Source of the DNA: Micromonospora polyrhachis | GTDB taxonomy: Bacteria > Actinomycetota > Actinomycetes > Mycobacteriales > Micromonosporaceae | NCBI RefSeq assembly: GCF_014203835.1 | Contig: NZ_JACHJW010000001.1 | Location: forward strand, 1,984,001 to 2,048,000 | Reading direction: 5' to 3' | Length of the DNA: 64,000 bases | Part shown: positions 1-7,853 of the stretch, one piece after another | How the letters are laid out: each line of letters opens with the position of its first letter | Position numbering within the stretch: position 1 is the stretch's first letter | Made by a program: the position numbers and the translations under genes | Notes under the pieces: generated by a model | What the model was told of the DNA's origin: nothing | Seen by the model: the letters and a program-made list of their open reading frames with translations, nothing else | Database searches by the model: none

Positions 1-1346
1 GGTCCTATTTCGTCCACCGGGGCAACGACCCTGGCGTGGGCCACACCCTGAAGCTCTCGGAGCGTGGCAGCACCGGTGAAGCGGTCAACGTCTTCGTCTC
101 CTGCGACGCGGACGGCTGCGGGGCGATACGACCCATGTCCGACGCGATCGGGGTGCAGGCCGAACAGCACCTGCCCGCCTGCCGGGGGCGGCATCCCCAC
201 CTCGGTACGTACGAGACGTGCGACGCGGCTACCCGCACGCTGGCTCTGGGGGCCACCAACAGCTGGTTCGCCATGCAGCTACCGGTAATCAGCCTGCCCC
301 GGGCCGAACACCCGGTCGACCACGTCGTCGCCGACCACTGGCAGACCCTGCAACTACTGGCCGGATTGGACGCTCCGATCGCCAAGATGATCCTGCCGAC
401 GCAGACCTGCTGGCCAGAGGTGGAGCCGTACGGCGTGGACCGGGTTTGGGAGGCGATACAGCACTGCGCCCAGGCGGGGCCCGCCGAAGACGACCAGGAC
501 ACCGACGACGTGCTCACGCCCGAGTGGCGGGCGTTCACCACCAACACCACAACCGAACTACCCGACTTCACCACCCGACCGGTGCCGGTGTCGGCCCAGC
601 ATGAGGACTGGCTGCGCAACGTCGTCCTCGTACCCCGACTGCGCAAGGTCGCCGCCCTGTACGGCTTCACCCGAATCGACGCGCCCGAGTGGGACGTACT
701 CGACACTCCGGATCGGCGCAGAGCACCGCTGTCCATCGAGGACCCGACCTGGCTGCCCTGTGCGGAAATGCGCGGCGAAGGAATCTTCCTACGCTTCGAC
801 GAGGCCCGGGTCGTCGAGTGGGAACACCAGCCGGAGGTCAAGCAACGCGAGCAGCTACTGATCCGGGCGCATGACAGGTGGCGGGCCCAGCGCCAGCTGC
901 CGCCGGGTGGGTGGCCCGGCCTGCGTTACGTCCTGCTGCACACCTTCTCCCATGTGCTTATCCGGGAACTCGCGCTGGAGTGTGGCTACAGCGCGGCCGG
1001 CATCGGCGAACGCATCTATGCCTGGCCGGGTGAGACACCCGCCGCCGGAGTCCTGCTCTACACCGCCGCCCCGGACAGCGAAGGCACCCTCGGTGGCCTG
1101 GTCTCGCTCGGCCGCGCCGACCGGCTCGGCCCACTCGTCGAACGAGCCCTGGAAACCGCCCGGCTGTGCAGCTCCGATCCGCTCTGCGCCGAGCACGATC
1201 CCACCGTGCACGGCCGGCTCTCGGCAGCCGCCTGCCACGCCTGCCTCTTCGCCGCCGAGACCTCCTGTCATCGAGGAAACCACTACCTCGACCGGGCACT
1301 GCTGGTCGACACCCTCACCGGCAGCGGGTACGGATTCTTCCCCTGA
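1..1346 (+). CDS. drmB: DISARM protein DrmB (DUF1998 domain), 5'-truncated by window edge
   Basis: This is the C-terminal part of DrmB, a core component of DISARM, an anti-phage system that restricts incoming DNA together with the helicase DrmA. The reading frame is open to base 1, so the GTG at 36 is an internal codon and the true start lies outside the window. The visible 448 residues end in a DUF1998-type domain: HTFSHVLIREL, then a cysteine-rich tail (CHACLFAAETSC) followed by N-x-x-LDR, the usual metal-binding end of this family. The stop overlaps the start of drmC by one base (TGATG), which indicates translational coupling. The identification rests on the DUF1998 signature and on the adjacent PLD-type drmC. 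Whether the locus is class 1 or class 2 cannot be decided because the methylase gene is not in view. Confidence 0.85.
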   Translation, partial: SYFVHRGNDPGVGHTLKLSERGSTGEAVNVFVSCDADGCGAIRPMSDAIGVQAEQHLPACRGRHPHLGTYETCDAATRTLALGATNSWFAMQLPVISLPRAEHPVDHVVADHWQTLQLLAGLDAPIAKMILPTQTCWPEVEPYGVDRVWEAIQHCAQAGPAEDDQDTDDVLTPEWRAFTTNTTTELPDFTTRPVPVSAQHEDWLRNVVLVPRLRKVAALYGFTRIDAPEWDVLDTPDRRRAPLSIEDPTWLPCAEMRGEGIFLRFDEARVVEWEHQPEVKQREQLLIRAHDRWRAQRQLPPGGWPGLRYVLLHTFSHVLIRELALECGYSAAGIGERIYAWPGETPAAGVLLYTAAPDSEGTLGGLVSLGRADRLGPLVERALETARLCSSDPLCAEHDPTVHGRLSAAACHACLFAAETSCHRGNHYLDRALLVDTLTGSGYGFFP

Positions 1347-2146
1347 TGAGCCACGAGGCGTTCGCGAACATCATCGCCGGCATCGCCGCAGAGCTGCCCG
1401 CTGGACATGTCACGGCCTGGGCTGACGTGTTGGCTGAGGTGACCGCTCCGGATCGCTCGGTGGAGGCGGCACTCATCGACGCACGACCGGGCTACGCGAT
1501 CGCCTCCCACGTCCGGCAACTGCTCGTCGCCTGGCGTACCGAGGCACCCGAGCTGCCCGGCCCGGCGATCGCCCTCGCGCTACGCAGCGCTGCACACCTG
1601 CACCAGCAGGCTGCCGCCCAGCGGACCGAACTGGTCATCAGCGGCCCGACCAGCCCTTCCGTCCCGGTGCGCCTGACCAGCTCTGTCGTGGTCGGCCTGA
1701 TCCGGGCAGCCCGGGACTCCCTGCTCGTCGTGAGCTTCGCCGCGTACGGCGTCACCGAGGTGGTCACCGAACTGGTGGCGGCCGCCAGTCGAGGCGTACA
1801 CATCGACCTGGTCCTGGAAAGCTCGGCTGACGAAGGGGGTGCGTTGCGCGGACCGTCCGGGGCCACCACCGCCTTCGCGGAGCTGCGTGACCGGGCCGTC
1901 TTCTGGCACTGGCCGGCGCAGCGACGGGCCGCCGCCGGCAACCCCCGGTCGGCCCTGCACGCGAAGCTCATCTCCGCCGACGGCCGGGCCGCGCTGATCA
2001 GCAGCGCTAACCTCACCGACCGGGCGTTGTCGAGCAACCTCGAAGCCGGCGTCGTCCTGCACGACCCGGAGCTGGTACGACGTCTCGTCGCCCACTTCAC
2101 CGCCCTGATGGACCCCGACAACGGCCCGCTGGAGCGGCTGCCGTGA
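1346..2146 (+). CDS. drmC: DISARM protein DrmC, phospholipase D-like
   Basis: DrmC is the PLD-superfamily member of DISARM. The start is taken as the ATG that overlaps the drmB stop, giving 266 residues. A longer in-frame reading upstream would lie inside drmB and is not used. The C-terminal half carries one HKD motif: HAKLISADGRAALISSANLT, with His, Lys and Asp in the correct spacing, followed by a GVVLHDPE segment typical of PLD folds. The N-terminal 100 residues are alpha-helical and unassigned, as usual in DrmC. A single HKD copy implies that it works as a dimer, by family knowledge. In tested DISARM systems DrmC contributes little to protection, so its role is less certain than its identity. 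Confidence 0.85.
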   Translation: MSHEAFANIIAGIAAELPAGHVTAWADVLAEVTAPDRSVEAALIDARPGYAIASHVRQLLVAWRTEAPELPGPAIALALRSAAHLHQQAAAQRTELVISGPTSPSVPVRLTSSVVVGLIRAARDSLLVVSFAAYGVTEVVTELVAAASRGVHIDLVLESSADEGGALRGPSGATTAFAELRDRAVFWHWPAQRRAAAGNPRSALHAKLISADGRAALISSANLTDRALSSNLEAGVVLHDPELVRRLVAHFTALMDPDNGPLERLP

Positions 2147-2160
2147 GGACCGCTCCAGAC

Positions 2161-2195
2161 GGCGGGGCCCGACTCCGTTCTCGTCAGGCCCCGCC
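2161..2195 (+). terminator. Stem-loop after drmC
   Basis: A perfect 9-bp stem (ggcggggcc/ggccccgcc) with a 17-nt loop begins 14 bases after the drmC stop. It is the likely 3' end of the DISARM transcript. There is no strong U-tract, which is common for actinomycete terminators. Confidence 0.5.
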
Positions 2196-2278
2196 ACTCC
2201 CGTCAGGCCCGCCGCTTCGATTCGGCAAGCTCTGCGCGGCTACCCGCCCGTGACCTCATCGGAGGCGTACCGGTACGT

Positions 2279-2893
2279 CTATTTGCTGATCTCCGCTAGC
2301 GCGGCATCCATCCGGGCGCGGTTGAGCACACCCACCTTGATCGAGTGCAACTCGCCAGCGCGGTTGATGAAGTAGTGCGTCGGGATGCCCATCACTCGGT
2401 AGGCCGAGGCGATGCGGGTCTCCGGGTCGGCCACGTGAAGGAAGTCCAGCCCCAGTCGGATGGCGTAATCCCGCACGTCCTTGGCGTCCTCGGAGAGGTA
2501 GACCGCGATCACCACAACACCGTTGGCCTTCGCCTGGTCGTACGCGGCCTGGATGTCCGGAGCCTCAGCCCGGCAGGGCGCGCACCAACTGGCACCGAAG
2601 GTCAACCAGATGGGTTTCCCCTTGTGCTCACTCAGCGACACCGGCTGACCGTCGACGGTCGTGGCCGTGAAGTCCTGGGCGGGTTTGCCCACCGCTGGTG
2701 GCGGGCCGGACGCCGCACCGGTCAGCTCCACGGCGGTAACCCCGTCCGCGTCCGGGTCCGGCCGGTCCACCAGGTACGCCGCACCCATCACCAGGACCGT
2801 GGTCACGGCCAGCACCGCCAGCGTGCCGACGCGGCTCGTTCGGATTCGGGCGCGCCAACCAGCCGGGCGATCAGTTGTCGTCACCGACGTCAT
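2279..2893 (-). CDS. TlpA/ResA-like membrane-anchored thioredoxin
   Basis: 204-residue thiol-disulfide oxidoreductase, probably reducing the haem-binding cysteines of apocytochrome c outside the membrane. Residues 24-42 form a signal anchor. A thioredoxin fold follows, with the active-site motif WCAPC at 103-107 and the cis-proline loop GIPTHYFI. The ATG start has an AGGAG site 8 nt upstream. It is the last gene of the minus-strand ccs cluster, 62 bp after ccsB, which supports a ResA/CcmG role; in System II the electrons come from CcdA, encoded just upstream. A general TlpA-type reductase cannot be excluded from sequence alone. Confidence 0.85.
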   Translation of the reverse strand: MTSVTTTDRPAGWRARIRTSRVGTLAVLAVTTVLVMGAAYLVDRPDPDADGVTAVELTGAASGPPPAVGKPAQDFTATTVDGQPVSLSEHKGKPIWLTFGASWCAPCRAEAPDIQAAYDQAKANGVVVIAVYLSEDAKDVRDYAIRLGLDFLHVADPETRIASAYRVMGIPTHYFINRAGELHSIKVGVLNRARMDAALAEISK

Positions 2894-2955
2894 CGTGGAC
2901 TCTCCTCTCCTGTCTCTTCGCGATCGCCACTAGTCCCCGCGCCCACTGGTTGTCG

Positions 2956-3855
2956 CTAGGCGTAGGCGTGCATCCCACCGAAGAACAGGTTGCCGAAGTA
3001 GGTGAACAGCACCGCGGCGAAGCCGAGCATGAGCAGCCAGGCGGACCGCCGGCCGCGCCAGCCCCGGACCACCCGGGCATGCAGGTACGCGCCGTAGATC
3101 AGCCAGGTGACCAGTGACGCGGTCTCCTTCGGGTCCCAGCTCCAGTACGTACCCCAGGCGATGTCGGCCCAGATCGCACCCAGGATGATCATGATGGTCA
3201 TCATCGGGAACGACACCACCACGGCGCGGTAACCGATCTCGTCGAGCAACGCCGGCTTGGGCAGGCCGCGCCGGCCGCCCTCCGGCTGGATCAGGTACAG
3301 CACACCAGCCGCGCAGGCGACCGCAGCGGCACCGTAGGCGACGACCGCCGTCACGACGTGCAGGGTCAGCAGCAGGTTGTTCTGCAACGCCGGCACCAGC
3401 GGCGAGGCGGCGGCGTCGGCCGTCTCGGAGTAGAGCAGTATCGCCTCGGTGATCGGCAACACCACCAGCGCGAGCATCCGCACCTGGTACTTCCACTCGA
3501 AGTAGATGTAGGCGGCGAGCATGCCCCAGGCGAAGGACACGGCGAACTCGTACTGGTTGGAGAACGGCCCGTGTCCGGTTGCCACCGTCCGTGCCACCAG
3601 CGCGGCGGTGAGAAACAGCAAGGCCAGGACGGTGAGGCGGCTGCCGTACCAGACCAGGCCGGTCGGCTTGGCGGTCGCTCCGACACCCCGCACGCCCTCC
3701 GGTGTTTCCGTGGAGCCGCTGCCTCTTGCCCCGGCGTGTGCCAGTGCCGGCTGACGGACCGTGCGCCGCATCGCGAGGACGACCACGTACGAGACCATCG
3801 CCAAGGCGACCAGGATGCTGCTGGCGATAAGGCAGTATTGGGAGAACTCAAGCAT
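2956..3855 (-). CDS. ccsB: Cytochrome c biogenesis protein CcsB (CcsA/ResC family)
   Basis: 299-residue polytopic membrane protein, the haem-handling half of the System II cytochrome c synthase. It carries the tryptophan-rich WWD signature WGTYWSWDPKE at 234-244. Histidines at about 96, 167, 259 and 296 match the conserved haem-ligand positions of the family. At least seven hydrophobic segments are visible. The start codon overlaps the 3' end of resB by 8 bp, as expected for a co-translated CcsBA-type pair. A 40-residue polar loop near residues 35-65 is rich in Gly, Thr and Pro and looks like a lineage-specific insertion. Confidence 0.93.
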   Translation of the reverse strand: MLEFSQYCLIASSILVALAMVSYVVVLAMRRTVRQPALAHAGARGSGSTETPEGVRGVGATAKPTGLVWYGSRLTVLALLFLTAALVARTVATGHGPFSNQYEFAVSFAWGMLAAYIYFEWKYQVRMLALVVLPITEAILLYSETADAAASPLVPALQNNLLLTLHVVTAVVAYGAAAVACAAGVLYLIQPEGGRRGLPKPALLDEIGYRAVVVSFPMMTIMIILGAIWADIAWGTYWSWDPKETASLVTWLIYGAYLHARVVRGWRGRRSAWLLMLGFAAVLFTYFGNLFFGGMHAYA

Positions 3856-5359
3856 CTTTCGCTCCTACCTTCTCGTGGTGCCCGCCCGGCTTTTCGGCGA
3901 GCGCGCCGACATCGGCGACGAACTGGCGGAACCACAACTCGAATCCCGAGTCGCGCCGCTCCGTAGAGGCGAGGAGAACCTCACTCCCCTCGTCGGTGGA
4001 CCGCACCCGCACCCAGATCCGCCGGTGCCGGAAGAAGAGGACAAGACACAGGCCGAGCATCATCAGCGACGAGCCGACCCACACCCACAGCGCGCCCGGA
4101 TCCCGAGAGACGATCAGTCCGGTGAACTGGCGCTCCCGCTCGAAGGTGTAGGTCAGGTCGCCGATGGTGGTCGGCTGGCCCGGCGACAGCACCTCGGCCC
4201 CGATGGCCTGCTCACTGTCCATCCGGAAGATCTCCAACCGCACCTGCCCGGCCCTGATGGTCGGATCCACCTGGCCCGACGCGGCGCTGACGACGTACAC
4301 CATCAGGTTCTGGTCGGGCATCGTGAACTGGCCGATGGCGTTCTGGCCGTCGTCGGAGGTGAACGAGAGCGGCACACCCGCGTCGAAGATGTTCTTGCCG
4401 CTGCTGTCCTTGACCTGCATCACCGCGGAGACACCGAAGTACGACTGGTAGAACGTGACGCCCTCCCAGCGCAGTGGCGAGTTGACCCGCACCTCCTGGC
4501 TGGCCAGCTCCCTGTCGCCGCGGTAGAGCACCAGCTCGCTGACGTAGTCCTTCGGTCGGCCGTCCGCGTGGTACGTGTCGGAGAAGGACCTCGCCTCGAC
4601 CGTCAGGCCGGTGCCGTAGCCCACATCCGCCCGCGTACCGACCGTCACCGGGAACTGCGTGTTCTTGAAACCGGTTGTGGCACTGATCAGTACCGCGCCC
4701 AGGATCACCACGAAACCCAGGTGGGCGAGGACTGTGCCGAACGGGGTGTAGCGGAACCGGTCCGAGTAGAGGTTCAGACCCGGCCCTCTCGGGTCCGTGA
4801 TGGTACGGAACCGACGTCCGTTCAGCGCCGCGCGAACCTGCTCGATTGCCTGCTCAGGCGGCAGGGGCAGGGTGACCTTTGCGCGCAGCCCGGCGTGGCT
4901 GAAGAATGCCTCAGCAACATGGATACGGGGGTGCATCGCCCGTTTCCACAACTGCGGCGTCCGGTGAATGGTGCAGGCGAGAATGCTGACCGCCAGCAGG
5001 ATGGTCACCGACTTGAACCAGACGGATGAGAAGACCTCGAACATCCCGGCCATGTTCAGTGGATTCGTCCAACCGCCGTACTTCGGCCGGACCGAGTCGA
5101 GCCAGCTCGCGTACGCCTGCGGGTCGTCGCGTACCCGGTCGGGCGCCTGCTCCAGCAGCGTGCCCACCAGGGTGAGCAGCCCCATGGCAAGGATCAGCGT
5201 CAGGCCGGTCCGCTTGGAGATGAGGAATCGGTAGATCCGGTCGACCAGGTCCCGTGGCGAGATCTCGATGCCCGAGTCGAGGTCGTCGCGGGCCAGGTTC
5301 CCCGGTTGCTCCCGACCGGTCACTGTTTCGTCGACATCGGTATGCGTTTTCTGGCTCAT
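3848..5359 (-). CDS. resB: Cytochrome c biogenesis protein ResB (Ccs1 family)
   Basis: 503-residue partner of CcsB in the System II haem lyase. It has an N-terminal cytoplasmic tail, TM segments near residues 40-60 and 105-125, a third ahead of the large extracytoplasmic domain (VLAHLGFVVILGAVLI), and a last TM near residue 440 (GALWVWVGSSLMMLGLCLVLFF). ResB family features visible are the FEVFSSVWFK segment, RFRYTPFG ahead of TM3, and EGVTFYQSYFG in the periplasmic domain. The ATG at 5359 is chosen because homology begins there and a longer frame would run into ccdA. Spacing to the ccdA stop is 11 nt, so the genes form one operon. Confidence 0.93.
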   Translation of the reverse strand: MSQKTHTDVDETVTGREQPGNLARDDLDSGIEISPRDLVDRIYRFLISKRTGLTLILAMGLLTLVGTLLEQAPDRVRDDPQAYASWLDSVRPKYGGWTNPLNMAGMFEVFSSVWFKSVTILLAVSILACTIHRTPQLWKRAMHPRIHVAEAFFSHAGLRAKVTLPLPPEQAIEQVRAALNGRRFRTITDPRGPGLNLYSDRFRYTPFGTVLAHLGFVVILGAVLISATTGFKNTQFPVTVGTRADVGYGTGLTVEARSFSDTYHADGRPKDYVSELVLYRGDRELASQEVRVNSPLRWEGVTFYQSYFGVSAVMQVKDSSGKNIFDAGVPLSFTSDDGQNAIGQFTMPDQNLMVYVVSAASGQVDPTIRAGQVRLEIFRMDSEQAIGAEVLSPGQPTTIGDLTYTFERERQFTGLIVSRDPGALWVWVGSSLMMLGLCLVLFFRHRRIWVRVRSTDEGSEVLLASTERRDSGFELWFRQFVADVGALAEKPGGHHEKVGAKDA

Positions 5360-5370
5360 CTGATCCTCGC

Positions 5371-6180
5371 TCAGAGACCGAAGGTGGGCGCTAGGCCGGA
5401 GAGTTTGCCGAAAATATTGGTGATCATCAGGAAGCCGGTCAGGATGAGCAGCGCTCCCGACACAATCGACACCGCGGTGTGGTGCCGCCGCAGCCAGCCC
5501 AGGCGGCGACTCACCTCGGTCGCACCGATGGCGACCAGGATGAACGGGATGCCCAGCCCCAACGCGTATGCGACGAGTAGGGCCGTGCCCTGACCGACGC
5601 TGTCGGTGACCGAGGCCAGGCCGATGATTCCGCCGAGGATGGGGCCGATGCACGGCGTCCACCCCGCCCCGAACGCGACCCCCAGCAGTGCCGAGCGTCG
5701 GTAACTGGGGGCGAGCGCGGCCGGGCTGGACTCGGCCGCACCCGGGCCAGCATTCACACCCGAGCCGCCGTTCACACCCGAGCCGCCATTCGCACCAGGG
5801 CCACCGGCCGCACCCGGTCCACCGCCCGTGCGTACGGGTACCCGGACCTCCCGGTACAGCGCCGAGATCTCGATCAGACCGGCTACGTGCAGACCCATCA
5901 CGATCAGCACGGCACCGCCGACCGTCCGCAGCACGTCGCGATAGTCGCCGAGCACGTAGCCGATCAGCCCGATCGAGGCCCACAGCGCGACGAAGACCGC
6001 GGAGAATCCGAGGACGAAGACCAGCGCCTGGGCGAAGGCGACCCGACGGGCGCGGGGCGAGTCCGCCGGTGTGGCACCGACCATGTAGCTGACGAAGACC
6101 GGCACCATGGGCAGGCAGCAGGGCGAGGCGAAGGATACGACCCCGGCGAGAACCGCGAGTGGCAGCGTAATCCCGGTCAT
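5371..6180 (-). CDS. ccdA: Cytochrome c biogenesis protein CcdA (DsbD transmembrane family)
   Basis: 269-residue membrane protein that carries reducing equivalents from cytoplasmic thioredoxin to the TlpA/ResA-type protein. The two redox-active cysteines lie in the family motifs SPCCLP (C21 or C22) and GWTPCIGP (C177). Six hydrophobic segments are visible. Between TM3 and TM4 sits an unusual loop of about 35 residues (116-150) made mostly of Gly, Asn, Ala and Ser in short repeats, absent from classical CcdA. The start is the ATG at 6180, just ahead of the first TM; longer readings overlap the TPR gene. The gene is 4 bp from the TPR gene stop, so the two are co-transcribed. Confidence 0.92.
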   Translation of the reverse strand: MTGITLPLAVLAGVVSFASPCCLPMVPVFVSYMVGATPADSPRARRVAFAQALVFVLGFSAVFVALWASIGLIGYVLGDYRDVLRTVGGAVLIVMGLHVAGLIEISALYREVRVPVRTGGGPGAAGGPGANGGSGVNGGSGVNAGPGAAESSPAALAPSYRRSALLGVAFGAGWTPCIGPILGGIIGLASVTDSVGQGTALLVAYALGLGIPFILVAIGATEVSRRLGWLRRHHTAVSIVSGALLILTGFLMITNIFGKLSGLAPTFGL

Positions 6181-6184
6181 GTCG

Positions 6185-7408
6185 TCACTTCCCGCCGCCG
6201 GGCGAGGTGGTCGACGGCGAGGGAGACGGGTCGACCAGGCTGTCCATGTGGGTGGAGACGGTCTTGGCAAGCTCGGAGTTGGGGTCGATCTTGATTACCT
6301 CTTCCCACGCCGCCTTCGCCTTCGCGTTGTCCGGTGGGTTCTTGCTCAGGTAAAGAAAGCCCAGGTCGTAGTGCGCCTCAGCCTGCTTCGGATCGAGTGC
6401 GACGACCTTCAACCAGTGCTGCTCCGCGCCGGTGGTGTCACCGGTGTTGAAGAGTGCGACGCCGAGCGCCAGCCGGGCGTTGATGTCGTTCGGGTTGATG
6501 TCGATGATCTTCTGCTGCCAGGTGGCCGCAGTCTTGTAGTCGGAAGCCTGGAAGTAGACGTCGCCGAGTGATCGCAACGTCTCCACGTCCTTGGGGTTCG
6601 CCTGGAGCTTGCTCATCAGCGTGGCGACCTTGGCCTCGTCGAGCGGCTGGGCGGTGGGCGAGGCAGTTGTGTTGGCGCTTGTGTTGGCGTCGGGCGAGGT
6701 GTCACCCCCCACCCGATAGACGCCGTACACCAGCGCGGCGACGATCAGCATCAGGGCGACCGGGAACATCCGGGAGTTACGCAACCGGCGTCCCAGCCCC
6801 GCTGGGGAGGACTGGCGTGGGTGGCTGCGTGCGGCCCGTCGTGCCGACTGCTTCCGGGGCTCCGCTGCCCGGCCTCGGCCCTGACCGGCGGCAGGGCGCT
6901 TGCTTGACGCGGCCCGGACGGCCTCGGCCTGGTCGACCTCATCCTCGTCGAAGTCGTCCTCGTCGAAGTCGCCCAAATTGAGAATGTTCCGGAGATCCTC
7001 GTCGGACTCGTCAGGCTCGTCGGGCTCGTCGGGCTCGTCGGGCTCGTCGGGCTCGTCGGGTTCGTCGGGCTCGTCGGGTTCGTCGGGTTCGTCCGCGTGG
7101 CTGGCGCTGCCGGAGTCGCCCGCGTCGCCATCCGTCACGGGTGCCCGGTCGTCCCGCGCCGTCGCGCCCACTGGATCCGACTCCCGGCCGGACAGCACCG
7201 CGTATGCCGCACCCGCCGTGGTGGCCTGCTGCCGGGCCCAGGACTGGAGACCGGGTGGCGCCGAATCCAGGAAGGCCACGAGACGGTCGTGGGCGGCCTC
7301 GACGTCGTCCGCACTCGCATCGGGAGGAAGACCGAGCCAGTTCAGAAGCGTATGGGGGAAGCCTGCCGAGTCTTCAGAACCCGCCACAGCCGTTCGACGC
7401 CGAGCCAT
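6185..7408 (-). CDS. TPR protein of the cytochrome c maturation cluster
   Basis: 407-residue membrane-anchored tetratricopeptide protein and first gene of the ccs operon. The layout is: an N-terminal soluble part with a short J-like helical segment; an acidic low-complexity tract of about nine Asp-Glu-Pro repeats (106-135); a basic stretch; one TM segment (215-233); then at least three TPR units (for example NPNDINARLALGVALFNTGD and DPKQAEAHYDLGFLYL). TPR proteins such as CcmI and NrfG present apocytochromes to haem lyases, so a chaperone role for NrfA or other c-type cytochromes is likely but inferred. The ATG at 7408 has GGGAG 6 nt upstream; an in-frame GTG at 7447 is the alternative. Confidence 0.8.
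   Translation of the reverse strand: MARRRTAVAGSEDSAGFPHTLLNWLGLPPDASADDVEAAHDRLVAFLDSAPPGLQSWARQQATTAGAAYAVLSGRESDPVGATARDDRAPVTDGDAGDSGSASHADEPDEPDEPDEPDEPDEPDEPDEPDEPDESDEDLRNILNLGDFDEDDFDEDEVDQAEAVRAASSKRPAAGQGRGRAAEPRKQSARRAARSHPRQSSPAGLGRRLRNSRMFPVALMLIVAALVYGVYRVGGDTSPDANTSANTTASPTAQPLDEAKVATLMSKLQANPKDVETLRSLGDVYFQASDYKTAATWQQKIIDINPNDINARLALGVALFNTGDTTGAEQHWLKVVALDPKQAEAHYDLGFLYLSKNPPDNAKAKAAWEEVIKIDPNSELAKTVSTHMDSLVDPSPSPSTTSPGGGK
7008..7095 (-). repeat. 9-bp coding tandem repeat (Asp-Glu-Pro)n
   Basis: About nine copies of a 9-bp unit (gtcgggctc/gtcgggttc on the plus strand) encode the (DEP)n tract of the TPR protein. The unit length preserves frame, so copy number can vary by slippage without inactivating the gene. 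Confidence 0.85.
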
Positions 7409-7748
7409 CTGAATCTCCCGGTATTGATCGCGTGGTGCGGTGTCCACGCCGCTCTGAGTGACACCTCAACGATCGTCTTGAGGGTCTTCGGCAGCCATCC
7501 GTCACCCGACACGTTTCCGATAGATCCGCAGCGTGGGAGTTATAGCCGTAGCCACGAAGGGCATAGTCCCGCCTGTACCGGTCGGTCCGAAGTCGGCGAC
7601 GCGCCTCCGGCGATTACACCGGGAGACCTGTGCGTGGCCGGCGCAGTGACGTGACCTGCCCCAACAGTCGGTTGCGGGCGCGATCCATGGGTGCGGCACC
7701 GATGGGTAGCCGGTAGCGGGCAAGGATCGCGGTGAGCGCCGACACCCA
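7409..7748. other. Intergenic region upstream of the ccs operon
   Basis: About 340 bp without a credible gene; small open frames here lack ribosome-binding sites and family features. It should hold the promoter of the TPR-ccdA-resB-ccsB-tlpA operon. It contains the 12-mer ccgatagatccg at 7517-7528, which recurs upstream of nrfH. Confidence 0.6.
7517..7528 (-). promoter_or_regulatory. 12-mer shared with the nrfH upstream region (copy 1)
   Basis: The word ccgatagatccg lies 109 bp upstream of the TPR/ccs operon start. An identical copy is at 10020-10031, in the nrfH upstream spacer. The AT-rich core inside a 70% GC genome makes chance repetition unlikely, and the genes involved are functionally linked. 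It may be a regulator site; which regulator binds is unknown. Confidence 0.35.
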
Positions 7749-7749
7749 C

Positions 7750-7791
7750 AAAAACTCGGGGGAGGAGGCCATCTGGCGCTCCTCCCCCGAG
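7750..7791 (-). terminator. Rho-independent terminator of nrfHA
   Basis: A perfect 13-bp stem (ctcgggggaggag/ctcctcccccgag) with an 11-nt loop is followed on the minus strand by five T residues (7750-7754). It lies 63 bp after the nrfA stop and ends the nrfHA transcript ahead of the ccs operon promoter. Confidence 0.85.
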
Positions 7792-7853
7792 CACTACCGC
7801 AGTGCGGTCACTGCCGGCCGTCGGACCGAAGTACGACTAGCTGACGGTGACCC

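Noticed and set aside
8-840. Long minus-strand frame opposite drmB
   Set aside because: Ser/Arg-rich shadow frame; drmB on the plus strand carries the DUF1998 motifs.
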